DNA of 64,000 bases, from NCBI RefSeq assembly GCF_000786105.1, contig NZ_JTEV01000001.1, positions 1 to 64,000 on the forward strand, in the 5' to 3' direction. Below, one piece after another: positions 17,765 to 25,712 of this stretch. Every line of letters begins with the position of its first letter. Positions within the stretch are counted from its first letter, which is position 1. Under the pieces are notes generated by a model. It did not search any database. It saw nothing but the letters and a program-made list of their open reading frames with translations, and had not been told where the DNA came from. The stretch is from Bdellovibrio sp. ArHS. GTDB lineage: Bacteria > Bdellovibrionota > Bdellovibrionia > Bdellovibrionales > Bdellovibrionaceae. A program made the position numbers and the translations under genes.

Positions 17765-18130
17765 ATGGCTGGCCAGAACTTAGGTAAATCAACGGTGACT
17801 AAGGCCGATATCGTCGAGAACGTCTACCAAAAGATCGGCTTCTCGAAAAAAGAAGCTTCCGAGCTTGTTGAGCTTTGCTTCGATACTTTGAAAGACGTTT
17901 TACAAAACGGCGACAAAGTTAAGATCTCTGGTTTTGGTAACTTCGTTGTTCGCGGCAAGAACGAGCGTATTGGTCGCAACCCCCAAACAGGGGAGCAGAT
18001 CAAGATTTCCGCTCGCCGTGTTCTTACGTTCCGTCCTTCGCAAGTTTTAAAAGCGATGTTGAACGGGGAAGAGTACGCTCACTTAAAGGATGAGGACGAT
18101 GATGACGACGACTATGATGACAACGAATAG
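17765..18130 (+). CDS. ihfA: integration host factor alpha-like DNA-bending protein
   Basis: The 121-residue protein is a member of the HU/IHF family: VTKADIVENVYQKIGFSKKEASELVE at the N-terminus, the core KISGFGNFVVRGKNERIGRNPQTGE with the RNPxTG DNA-intercalation arm, and RRVLTFRPSQVLK. The gene order pheS-pheT-ihfA-merR is the classic neighbourhood of the alpha subunit. It is longer than usual because of an acidic tail of about 20 residues made mostly of Asp and Glu, which could modulate DNA binding. The last 41 bases also encode the start region of the merR-type gene. Confidence 0.93.
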   Translation: MAGQNLGKSTVTKADIVENVYQKIGFSKKEASELVELCFDTLKDVLQNGDKVKISGFGNFVVRGKNERIGRNPQTGEQIKISARRVLTFRPSQVLKAMLNGEEYAHLKDEDDDDDDYDDNE

Positions 18131-18641
18131 CGAGCCAGACCAACTCGAAATAGAAAGTTCCGAGTTGTCTTTGGGCGACAGTCACGTTGATTTCGTGGAA
18201 GAGTCGGCAGCAGTTCCGGTCATTGCGACCACTCCGATCTCGATTCCTGCGATGCTTTGTGATGACAAGCTTTTGGAAGAGATCAATGCGATTCCTGATA
18301 AAATGGGATTTAAGATTGGCGATGTTGCCGAGATTCTCGGAATCAAGCAGTACGTTCTTCGTTACTGGGAAACTGAGTTTGAAATCCTTCGTCCCAAAAA
18401 AGCTTCAAACAATCAACGTATGTACACACGAAAAGATGTGGAAAACGCTTTGTTGATCCGAAAACTTTTGCACCGGGATCGTTTTTCAATTGAGGGTGCA
18501 AGAAACGCGATGAAGGAACTCAAAGCTCACGTCCGTAAAGAAAAGGACATGAGTCAGGTGATTCATAAGCTGGAAAACTTCAACGACACGGTTGAAGAGC
18601 TGATTATGGATATCCGTCGCGTTCGCCAAATGTTCAAATAG
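18102..18641 (+). CDS. MerR-family transcriptional regulator
   Basis: The product is 179 residues from ATG 18102. Four in-frame ATGs lie within the acidic tail of ihfA; 18102 was chosen because GAGG is six bases upstream, but 18090, 18114 and 18117 are also possible, so the N-terminus is uncertain. After a low-complexity region of about 65 residues comes the MerR winged helix: FKIGDVAEILGIKQYVLRYW, then RPKKASNNQRMYTRKDVENALLIRKLL, and a coiled-coil dimer helix. No metal-binding cysteines are seen. Downstream of ihfA this type of gene is common, and the role is usually unknown. Confidence 0.85.
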   Translation: MTTTMMTTNSEPDQLEIESSELSLGDSHVDFVEESAAVPVIATTPISIPAMLCDDKLLEEINAIPDKMGFKIGDVAEILGIKQYVLRYWETEFEILRPKKASNNQRMYTRKDVENALLIRKLLHRDRFSIEGARNAMKELKAHVRKEKDMSQVIHKLENFNDTVEELIMDIRRVRQMFK

Positions 18642-18665
18642 GGGCCTTTCTTAGCCCCTTTTTTT
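18641..18665 (+). terminator. intrinsic terminator of the pheS operon
   Basis: GGGGC (18641-18645) and GCCCC (18654-18658) form a short GC-rich stem followed directly by seven T residues (18659-18665). It begins in the merR-type stop codon. Confidence 0.75.
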
Positions 18666-19431
18666 ACGGGTCTTTATTTAAACTTTCCGATATCTGCGGA
18701 TATTGGCGAAGATCCCCTCGCAGATGTTTTATCAGAATCTGCTCTATTTTTGCCATTTCCTTGCCGTGCTTTTTATGAAAAGTCAGATACAAGGGGACTT
18801 CTGTAAACACAGTGTCACTGGAGCTAATTTTATCCTTAGCCCCGGGATGCGCAATGACGGCGCTTTTTCCGACTTCCTCAATCGCAATAAAATAGTCCAC
18901 TTTGCCCTCTAAGAGGGCGGTCACGTTATGCAAAGGATTATTTGAGTTAATAAAGCTGAGGTTTCTGCGCAAAGCCTCTGCTTCGATGGATTTATTAGCA
19001 GAAGAAATGGAGCCCTTGTACTTTGCCAGGCCAGTGTCTGAAAAGTCGTGATTTTTAAATCGGGGATTTTCTTTCAAATAGAAAATCCGACTTTTGGTTT
19101 TGATCAGGGGGAACGACGTGGAAATGGTGTGCTTCCGACCCTTTTTAATATGAAGATCGTCATACAGAATGCCATCGATTTTCCCCGCCAGCATTTCTTC
19201 GTAAGGCACTTTGCCCGCAGTGACTTTGGTTTGCGTTTCAAATCCCGCATCCTTCAAGGCATTAGAAACAAGTTTTTGATATTCCACGATGGCGCCGACT
19301 CTTTTGATTTGAAAGGGTACTCCGAGCGTCAGAACTTTTTCCTGCGCATAAGAAGAAGAGAACCAGAGTGAAAGTGTAAGAAAGAGTTTTACCACAAAAA
19401 ATAGTTTACACTGAAATTGTCCGATATTCAA
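18664..19431 (-). CDS. periplasmic solute-binding protein, family 3-like
   Basis: The 255-residue product has a signal peptide that probably ends at SSYAQ (residue about 30) and a binding-protein fold of the SBP-3 class (VLTLGVPFQ at the start of the mature domain, EEMLAGKIDGILYDD, then ALLEGKVDYFIAIEE). Such proteins bind amino acids or act as sensors in the periplasm. No transporter genes are adjacent, so it may be an orphan binding protein. It converges on the merR gene over the terminator. Confidence 0.72.
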   Translation of the reverse strand: MNIGQFQCKLFFVVKLFLTLSLWFSSSYAQEKVLTLGVPFQIKRVGAIVEYQKLVSNALKDAGFETQTKVTAGKVPYEEMLAGKIDGILYDDLHIKKGRKHTISTSFPLIKTKSRIFYLKENPRFKNHDFSDTGLAKYKGSISSANKSIEAEALRRNLSFINSNNPLHNVTALLEGKVDYFIAIEEVGKSAVIAHPGAKDKISSSDTVFTEVPLYLTFHKKHGKEMAKIEQILIKHLRGDLRQYPQISESLNKDP

Positions 19432-19568
19432 TTTGTCTTCTCTCTAATTTTTATGGGGACATTTTCTCTGCGTCCGAGGTGCTCCCGAGGGATCGGCTTT
19501 TATTTTAATACAAGGTGTTCGCTGTGATTCTCATTGAGTGTCCAATTTCTTGTGTATAGAGTAGCCTC

Positions 19569-21623
19569 ATGAAAAATAAAACACCAATTCCGAGAGCTCC
19601 TCAAAAATTGAAAAATCTTGAACTGCATGGGGATATTCGTGTCGATCCCTTCTTTTGGTTACGCGAAAAAGAAAACCCTGAAACTTTGAAGTATCTCAAA
19701 GCGGAAAATGCGTACTACGAAACGCACATGAAGCCGCTGAAGTCTTTGAAGGATAAGCTGTTTAAAGAAATGAAGGGGCGGATCAAGGAAGATGACTCGT
19801 CTGTTCCAGCCCCTTATGATGATTTTCTTTACTACACTCGTTTTAAAAAAGGAAAGCAGTACTCTTACGAGTGTAGAAAACCCAAAGCCGGTGGCAAAGA
19901 AGAAATTCTTTTGGATCGAAACGCCTTGGCGAAGGGTAAAAAATATTGTGATGTTACGGCGGTCAAGGTCAGTCCCGAACACGATCTTCTGTCTTATTGT
20001 GCTGATTATGATGGCTCTGAACGCTACACGGTCTATTTCAAAGATTTAAAAACCGCTAAACTTTTGCCGGATACGATCCCGAATTGCAATGGCTCGGTCG
20101 CATTCGCCGAAGACAACGAAACAGTTTTTTATGTGCGCTTGGACGAAAATCGCCGTCCTTATCAGGTATACCGTCACAAACTTGGTTCGCCAGTTGAACA
20201 AGATGAGCTGATTTATCACGAACAGGATCCGAAGCAATTTCTTGGTCTTAGGAAGTCCGCATCGCATAATTTTATTTTCATAGGCAGTTACGGCAAGATC
20301 ACTTCGGAAGTGTGGTGTGTGGACGCTCACAACCCGAGTCTTCCTGCGCGTTGTCTGCAACCGCGGATCGAAGGTTTGGAATACGATGTTGAGCACGCTG
20401 GGGATAAATTCTGGATCCGCACCAATTTAAATGCACAAAACTTCAGAATAATGACCGCAGATCTTTTGCGGACAGAAAAAGACCAGTGGAAAGAATTCAT
20501 TCCTCATAAACCCGAAATCTTTGTCGATGAATTCCATCTGTTCAAAAACTTCCTGGTGCTTTCCGAGCGTGAAAACGGGCTGCCGCAAATTCGCATCTGC
20601 GATTTGCAAAAACAGAAAGATCATACAATCAAGTTTAAAGATGCGGCGTTCAGTGTCGTCGTGGCCCCGGATAATTATGAATATAAAACCGAGACGGTGC
20701 GATTGAACTATTCATCGCCGATTCAAGTGCCCACAGTTCTTGAATACAATATGCGCACGAAAACGACGAAGACCTTGAAGACCAAACAGGTGAAAGGGCA
20801 TAAATCTTCGAACTATGTGTGCGAAAGGGTTTGGGTGCCAGGGCATGATGGCGTGCAAATCCCTGTGGTTTTGACTTATAAAAAAGGACTAAAAAAAGAC
20901 CAGACACATCCGACTTACCTCTATGGTTATGGTTCTTATGGTGCCATTATTCCTGATGGGTTTCCTGAAAGGCGTGATATTTTTCGACTGGTCGATCGCG
21001 GCGTTGTCTTTGCCATGGCCCATATTCGCGGGGGTGGAGAGATGGGACGAGCGTGGTACGAAGAGGCAAAATTCCTGAAGAAGATGAACACGTTTAAAGA
21101 TTTTATCGCGTGTGCGGAATACTTGAAGAAGAAAGGTTATTCGCATCCCCAAAAGCTCGCGATCGCCGGAGGGAGTGCCGGAGGCATGCTGGTCGGAGCT
21201 TGTATGAATATGCGCCCTGATCTTTTTAATGTCGTCGTGGCCCATGTGCCCTTTGTCGATGTGATTAATACCATGTTGGATAAAGATCTTCCTCTGACGC
21301 AAACTGAGTATAAAGAATGGGGAAATCCTGAGGATAAAGAGTACTACTTCTATATGAAGTCGTATTCGCCCTACGATAATGTGGAAGAAAAGAATTATCC
21401 GACTTTGTACGTGACTTGTGGCCTGAATGATCTGCGAGTCACCTATTGGGAGCCCGCAAAGTGGGTCGCAAAATTGCGCGATAGAAAGACCGATGACAAT
21501 TTGATCGTGTTTAAAACCAATATGGGGGCCGGGCATTTCGGAAGCACGGGGCGTTTTGATCACCTGTACGAGAATGCAGAAGAATACGCCTTTGTCTTAA
21601 ATCAATTTGGCATCAAAAAGTGA
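19569..21623 (+). CDS. ptrB: oligopeptidase B-like prolyl oligopeptidase family serine peptidase
   Basis: The 684-residue protein has an N-terminal seven-bladed beta-propeller (about residues 60-400) and a C-terminal alpha/beta-hydrolase domain with GGSAGG giving Ser536, a candidate Asp in CGLNDLRVTYWEP, and the His in MGAGHFG. YGSYGAIIPDGF and HIRGGGEMGRAWYEEAK are family hallmarks. Members cleave short peptides after basic residues (oligopeptidase B) or Pro; the whole-protein similarity favours the first. No signal peptide is present, so it is cytoplasmic unless exported otherwise. Confidence 0.87.
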   Translation: MKNKTPIPRAPQKLKNLELHGDIRVDPFFWLREKENPETLKYLKAENAYYETHMKPLKSLKDKLFKEMKGRIKEDDSSVPAPYDDFLYYTRFKKGKQYSYECRKPKAGGKEEILLDRNALAKGKKYCDVTAVKVSPEHDLLSYCADYDGSERYTVYFKDLKTAKLLPDTIPNCNGSVAFAEDNETVFYVRLDENRRPYQVYRHKLGSPVEQDELIYHEQDPKQFLGLRKSASHNFIFIGSYGKITSEVWCVDAHNPSLPARCLQPRIEGLEYDVEHAGDKFWIRTNLNAQNFRIMTADLLRTEKDQWKEFIPHKPEIFVDEFHLFKNFLVLSERENGLPQIRICDLQKQKDHTIKFKDAAFSVVVAPDNYEYKTETVRLNYSSPIQVPTVLEYNMRTKTTKTLKTKQVKGHKSSNYVCERVWVPGHDGVQIPVVLTYKKGLKKDQTHPTYLYGYGSYGAIIPDGFPERRDIFRLVDRGVVFAMAHIRGGGEMGRAWYEEAKFLKKMNTFKDFIACAEYLKKKGYSHPQKLAIAGGSAGGMLVGACMNMRPDLFNVVVAHVPFVDVINTMLDKDLPLTQTEYKEWGNPEDKEYYFYMKSYSPYDNVEEKNYPTLYVTCGLNDLRVTYWEPAKWVAKLRDRKTDDNLIVFKTNMGAGHFGSTGRFDHLYENAEEYAFVLNQFGIKK

Positions 21624-21696
21624 TTTGATTTAAAAACCGTCTGCTGGCGCTTCAAGCTGTCTGACTGTGGTCAAAAAATAAACTGATAGAAATAGT

Positions 21697-21740
21697 AAAC
21701 CCGGACTTCTCAATTCAAAAAAGGAGTTCGGGTTTCTTTT
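21697..21740 (+). terminator. intrinsic terminator after ptrB
   Basis: A 14-base arm (21697-21710) pairs with 21722-21735 with two G-T or mismatched positions, and CTTTTTG follows. It lies 75 bases after the stop. Confidence 0.75.
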
Positions 21741-21819
21741 TGTCTTTTTGCTTGCAAGTGGCTTTCACTCTTGCAGCATGCAAAAAAGCTTCTCATCCTG
21801 GAAGGACGAAGGAGTTTTT

Positions 21820-22284
21820 ATGAAAATCCAGTTCGTCATACCTTTTGCTGTCTCTCTGTTTTCTTTTGTCGCAAGGGCGGACTGCCAGGATGTCTTAGCG
21901 CGCGACTTTAACGGCGATGAAGCTGTGACGATGACATATCTTCTCAAGAATTCGAACTTTGCGAAAAAGACCAACGTCGGCTACGACATTGTCTGGACAC
22001 TCGCGGAACTGCAGTGTGTGCAGACGATCCGTGGTGTGAATACGGATTTGCTGCCGACATTCAGTTGTGCAAAGCCTGCCAAGGCGGGCTTACTGGCATC
22101 TAAAATGTTCTTTGAGGCTCTTTCTGAAATGGGTGTGATGCCCGAAGGTGGCATGAGTCACGTCAACATTGGGGCCAAGAATATTGTCTGTAAGGTGAAT
22201 CGGAAAGGCGAAGGCGGTTATGCTATCAATCCCCGTTGTTCCGTGACGGCAATGTGGGCGGATGAGTGCGGGTACGGGCGGTAA
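21820..22284 (+). CDS. small secreted cysteine-containing protein
   Basis: The product is 154 residues from ATG 21820, which has GGAG about five bases upstream and opens a signal peptide (MKIQFVIPFAVSLFSFVARA). An upstream in-frame start at 21748 would add 24 residues before the signal peptide and is unlikely. The mature part contains about six cysteines (ADCQD, LQCVQ, FSCAK, VCKVN, RCSV, DECGY), which suggests disulphide bonds in the periplasm. The family is not recognised. Confidence 0.7.
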   Translation: MKIQFVIPFAVSLFSFVARADCQDVLARDFNGDEAVTMTYLLKNSNFAKKTNVGYDIVWTLAELQCVQTIRGVNTDLLPTFSCAKPAKAGLLASKMFFEALSEMGVMPEGGMSHVNIGAKNIVCKVNRKGEGGYAINPRCSVTAMWADECGYGR

Positions 22285-22416
22285 GTTATTCAAGATGGCG
22301 ATTCGCGGGAAGAGGTTTGGGCACCTATCTCAGTCGCTCAGTGAAAATGAAGTGGGCGCGGAAGGTGGCTTAAAGATGAGTAGAATCGTAGAGCCCCATT
22401 CCATACTAAAAAAGAG

Positions 22417-22493
22417 TGGTCTGCGTGACTGGATTTGAACCAGCGACCTCTTGCACCCCAAGCAAGTGCTCTACCAAGCTGAGCCACACGCAG
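22417..22493 (-). tRNA. tRNA-Pro (anticodon GGG)
   Basis: Read on the minus strand the gene folds as a full cloverleaf. The acceptor stem is CTGCGTG (22487-22493) with CACGCAG (22421-22427). The D arm contains GCTCAGCTTGGTAGAGC. The anticodon stem CTTGC/GCAAG encloses the loop TTGGGGT, with anticodon GGG. The T arm is GCTGG-TTCAAAT-CCAGT. A discriminator A and an encoded CCA follow (22417-22420), then a T-rich run. Confidence 0.95.
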
Positions 22494-22507
22494 ATTTGTC
22501 TGTCAAA

Positions 22508-22536
22508 ACAGTACTCGATGGCGTCGTATTGAACAA
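22508..22536 (-). promoter_or_regulatory. predicted promoter of tRNA-Pro
   Basis: On the minus strand TTGTTC (22536-22531) and TACTGT (22513-22508) are 17 bases apart, with the -10 element 14 bases from the tRNA 5' end. Spacing and position are those expected for a sigma-70-type promoter. Confidence 0.6.
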
Positions 22537-22692
22537 GCTCTCGCGCCGGTCGTCAAACAGGGTCTTTTAGAAAACCTAGACCTTTTGTTTCAATTACACA
22601 TAATTTACATATTTGTTTGACAGAAGAATTACTACTTTATACCGTAATTGTGAGCTCAGTAAGAGCAAGATATTCAAAAACCCACAAATTTA

Positions 22693-22776
22693 GTCTATAT
22701 ATATGTAGATATATAATATCTAAAGGTCTATCTATAAATAGACGATAAGATATAATAAGTCTACTTATAAGTAGAC
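22693..22776. promoter_or_regulatory. three phased 18-bp palindromic operator repeats before the HTH/Fic pair
   Basis: Sites at 22693-22710, 22726-22743 and 22759-22776 are each 18 bases and start exactly 33 bases apart. The third is a perfect palindrome (GTCTACTTATAAGTAGAC). The second has one mismatched pair. The first agrees with the third at 14 of 18 positions. TATAAT occurs in both spacers (22712-22717 and 22751-22756); the second could be the -10 element of the HTH gene, with site 2 over the -35 and site 3 over the start point. This is a typical layout for autorepression. Confidence 0.7.
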
Positions 22777-22793
22777 CTTAAAGCGAGGATTCC

Positions 22794-23306
22794 GTGGGTG
22801 CAAAAACAGCAAAACTTCGTCGCCACCAGTTAGACCGTTTTTTTCATCAGAGCGAATCGGTCCTTACAACGAAAATCCCTAAGTACGGGTGGGTGAAAGA
22901 GATTCGCGAAGCTCTTGGTATGACAATGCAAGATCTGGGGACGCGGCTCGGTGTGATCAAACAGAGGATTGAGCGCATTGAAAAAGACGAGGTGGCCGGC
23001 AAGGTGACCTTGCAAACTCTGCGTGACACGGCGGAGGCCTTAGATTGTGAACTGGTTTATTTCTTGGTTCCGAAGGGGCAAGGGTTGCAAAAGCTACTGG
23101 AAACACAAGCTCTGAAAGCAGCCCGTGAGATTGTTAAGGACACGGAACACACCATGGGATTGGAAGAGCAGGATACTTCACGTCAGTCGCAGCAGCATTT
23201 GGTGGAAAGTGTCGCGGCTGAACTTTTATTGAAAGAAGATCGAAAGATATGGAGAAGTCAGCATGAAAATTCAAAGTCCTCCAGGGGCCACTCCTCTCGA
23301 CGATGA
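22794..23306 (+). CDS. helix-turn-helix regulator, mobile mystery protein A type
   Basis: The 170-residue protein starts at GTG with GAGGA four bases upstream. It has an XRE-type helix-turn-helix at about residues 35-90 (WVKEIREALGMTMQDLGTRLGV, then RIERIEKDE and ALDCELVYFLVPK) and a charged C-terminal tail. This is the layout of 'mobile mystery protein A', a family found next to a Fic-domain partner. It probably represses its own promoter through the palindromes at 22693-22776 and may neutralise the Fic protein. Its 3' end overlaps the Fic gene by 44 bases in another frame. Confidence 0.85.
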   Translation: MGAKTAKLRRHQLDRFFHQSESVLTTKIPKYGWVKEIREALGMTMQDLGTRLGVIKQRIERIEKDEVAGKVTLQTLRDTAEALDCELVYFLVPKGQGLQKLLETQALKAAREIVKDTEHTMGLEEQDTSRQSQQHLVESVAAELLLKEDRKIWRSQHENSKSSRGHSSRR

Positions 23307-23850
23307 AACTTTGCTGGGATTGATTCCCGGTCTGACAACGCACTCCGAGTTGGACGAGTATGAGGCCGCTGGAATTGCTCGCGCTCTTCTTTGGGCTTAT
23401 GGCAGTCGTACATTGAAGAAAGATCTTCTTTCGGCTTCCGGTCTTTGTCTTCTGCATAAAAAAATGTTTCAAGACACCTGGGCTTGGGCCGGTACTTTTC
23501 GTCGACGTGAAACAAACATTGGTGTCACCCCCGAAAGAATTCAGAACGAACTGGGGCTTCTTTTAGGTGACGTCAAATATTGGTTGGCACATGACACTTT
23601 TTCGGTCGAAGAAATTGTGGCCCGGTTTCATCACCGCCTGGTATGGATTCACCCATTTCCGAATGGCAACGGCCGTTTTTCTCGTCTTGCCGCTGACTTG
23701 CTTATGGAGCAGGTTGGGCAGTCGAGACCCACTTGGGGAAAGGCAAATCTGGGAAAAATGGGACAAAAAAGAGCCCAGTATATTCACTCACTTCAAATCG
23801 CCGATCGCAGTGGAAGCTACGCACCGCTTATGGAATTTATGAAAAGCTAG
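23263..23850 (+). CDS. Fic-domain protein, mobile mystery protein B type
   Basis: The 195-residue protein carries the complete Fic core HPFPNGNGR at residues 130-138, preceded by the family's helices (WAWAGTFRRRETNIGV, and EEIVARFHHRLVWI). Fic enzymes usually transfer AMP or another nucleotide part to a target hydroxyl; the intact His, Asn and Arg predict activity. I could not identify an inhibitory S/T-xxx-E-G/N motif with confidence in either protein of the pair. Context with the HTH gene suggests a toxin-antitoxin-like or stress module, probably acquired horizontally. The start has no strong site and relies on overlap with the upstream gene. Confidence 0.87.
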   Translation: MKIQSPPGATPLDDETLLGLIPGLTTHSELDEYEAAGIARALLWAYGSRTLKKDLLSASGLCLLHKKMFQDTWAWAGTFRRRETNIGVTPERIQNELGLLLGDVKYWLAHDTFSVEEIVARFHHRLVWIHPFPNGNGRFSRLAADLLMEQVGQSRPTWGKANLGKMGQKRAQYIHSLQIADRSGSYAPLMEFMKS

Positions 23851-23908
23851 AATAGTGAGTCTCTTCCACATCCTGTCATGGTAAACTTCTATTTTATCGG
23901 GAGAATTC

Positions 23909-24658
23909 ATGAGACTTGAAGGCGGCATTAATTTTAGAGACCTCGGCGGTTATGAAACTTTTGACGGACGCAAAGTTCGTAAAGGCTTCTTTTTTCGTTC
24001 GGGCTCTTTGTCGCGCTTGACCCCTCAGGATTGTGAGTATCTGAAGGCCTTTTCTATTCAGCACATCGTGGATTATCGGGATCAGCACGAGGCAGAAAAG
24101 GACCGCGATGTTTTGTGGGAGGGCGTGCAGTATGAATGCTGTCCTGCCAACCCCAGCAGTCATGCGACCACCGCGGATCACAAAGATTTTTTTACTTCCG
24201 AAAGCTTGGAGGCCTTGCCGACAGATTATATGGAATCGCTGTACCGACAACTTCCTTTTGGCAATGTGGCTTATCAAAAGCTGTTTCATAAAGTGGAATC
24301 ATTGAATGACGGGGCGTTGGTGCAACACTGTGCTGTCGGCAAAGATCGTACGGGAGTGGGGTCCGCCTTATTGCTTTTGTCTTTGGGGGTTCCGCAACAA
24401 ACAGTTCTGCATGATTATCTCATCACCGAGCAGACCTTGCTGCCTTTCAAGTTGAAAATCCTGGCGACCATCGAGCCACGTATCAGTGCCAAAGCTAAAG
24501 AGCGTTTTGAGTACATGATGTCGGCCCAAGAAGACTTCCTGCAAACGGCTTTACAGGAAATCACGTCTCGTTACGGCAGCTATGATGCCTTCTTCGAGCG
24601 GGAATATGCCCTGACCGCGGTAGAACGCGATCAGTGGAAAAGCCGCTTTCTGGAATAA
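23909..24658 (+). CDS. protein tyrosine/serine phosphatase (Y_phosphatase3 type)
   Basis: The 249-residue protein has the N-terminal GGINFRDLGGY signature of this family and the phosphatase loop HCAVGKDRTG, with nucleophile Cys141 and Arg147 (C-x5-R). The family includes bacterial secreted and cytoplasmic tyrosine phosphatases and some lipid phosphatases; no signal peptide is visible. GGGAG lies about six bases before the ATG. The substrate is unknown. Confidence 0.87.
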   Translation: MRLEGGINFRDLGGYETFDGRKVRKGFFFRSGSLSRLTPQDCEYLKAFSIQHIVDYRDQHEAEKDRDVLWEGVQYECCPANPSSHATTADHKDFFTSESLEALPTDYMESLYRQLPFGNVAYQKLFHKVESLNDGALVQHCAVGKDRTGVGSALLLLSLGVPQQTVLHDYLITEQTLLPFKLKILATIEPRISAKAKERFEYMMSAQEDFLQTALQEITSRYGSYDAFFEREYALTAVERDQWKSRFLE

Positions 24659-24722
24659 CAAACTCTGTCTTAAATTGAGACGCGTCCTCTAGGAACTAAG
24701 GTCGAGAGCCGATAAGCTTCCT

Positions 24723-25712
24723 ATGGATATGAATAACAATCAGGAAGATTACGTCGCGGTATCAAGGGATGAGTTTGTCGCCGGCATGCAAGTGCCTGTG
24801 GATATCTTTCTTAAGCTCTCTGAAACTAATTATGTGATGATTTTGAAAGAAGGAGCCAAGGTGCACTTCGATCAAATGCACTTTCCTGAAAAGGCGGAAT
24901 GGCTGTATGTTCGACGCAGTGACTATCACAAATGCGTGGGACAAAGTCTCAGTATTGCCGGTATCGTGTTGGAAAGTGATAAAATAAGTTTCGAAAAAAA
25001 GACCGTCTTTTTATCCAAAGCGGCGGACTCGATCTTTAAAGAGATTGAACATCTGGGGTTCGATCATCAAGCCTTAGAACATTCCAAAATTGTCAGTCGT
25101 TCCATCCAAACATTGGTGGACAATAAGCCGGATATCTCCGCAGTTATCAACATGATGTCCAACCTCAATGACGAATTGATCCGCCATGCGATGATGGTCT
25201 CAGCGATTTCGGTGATCATTGCGCGAAATATGAAATGGACGCTAGCGCAGAATCTGGAAAAATTAGCTCTGGGGGCTTTGTTGCACGATGTGGGGATGAA
25301 AGAGCTTCCAGATGAAATTCTGGATACTCCTAGACATGCTATGAGCCGTGAACAAACGGCGGCTTATGAGTCCCACGTGTACCGTGGCGTGGAAATCCTG
25401 CGAAGTATGCCTTCCATCTCGGATGACATCATCTCGATTGTTCTGGAACATCATGAAAATGCGCCGGGGCAGGGATATCCGCGCCGATTGCGCGACATTA
25501 AAATGAATCCGTTTGCAAGAGTGGTGGCTTTAGCGGACTGCTTTGCTGATGTGGTGATGGAGTCTGTGAATAATCCCCATCCTAAAACACCGATTCAGGC
25601 GGTGGCCTATATCGAAATCACCTTGGGGCAGCCGTTTCATAAGCCGGCATTTCAGGCGTTGAAGCAGGCCCTGCAAGGACCTGCCGCCATCGCCGTCAAA
25701 AAAGTGATTTAG
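24723..25712 (+). CDS. HD-GYP domain protein, probable cyclic-di-GMP phosphodiesterase
   Basis: The 329-residue protein has an N-terminal domain of about 130 residues of unclear type and an HD-GYP domain after it. The metal ligands seen are His155, HD at 188-189, HH at 243-244 and GYP at 251-253 (HHENAPGQGYP). HD-GYP proteins hydrolyse cyclic di-GMP, often controlling motility and surface behaviour. No receiver or membrane segment is present. The end overlaps by four bases the stop of the convergent gene. Confidence 0.85.
   Translation: MDMNNNQEDYVAVSRDEFVAGMQVPVDIFLKLSETNYVMILKEGAKVHFDQMHFPEKAEWLYVRRSDYHKCVGQSLSIAGIVLESDKISFEKKTVFLSKAADSIFKEIEHLGFDHQALEHSKIVSRSIQTLVDNKPDISAVINMMSNLNDELIRHAMMVSAISVIIARNMKWTLAQNLEKLALGALLHDVGMKELPDEILDTPRHAMSREQTAAYESHVYRGVEILRSMPSISDDIISIVLEHHENAPGQGYPRRLRDIKMNPFARVVALADCFADVVMESVNNPHPKTPIQAVAYIEITLGQPFHKPAFQALKQALQGPAAIAVKKVI

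Larger units (their letters stand above)
22285..22793. other. 509-base region holding tRNA-Pro and an AT-rich control region
   Basis: The left part has no gene up to the tRNA at 22417. The right part from about 22570 is markedly AT-rich and ends in three phased palindromes upstream of the HTH/Fic pair. No other reading frame is convincing. Confidence 0.6.

Noticed and set aside
20889-21563. A 224-codon minus-strand frame within the oligopeptidase gene
   Set aside because: The opposite strand encodes conserved catalytic motifs; this frame is a shadow.
22417-22793. tRNA-Pro as an attachment site for a mobile element carrying the HTH/Fic pair
   Set aside because: The pair lies on the 5' side of the tRNA gene, no copy of the tRNA 3' end is seen downstream, and no integrase gene is in the window.
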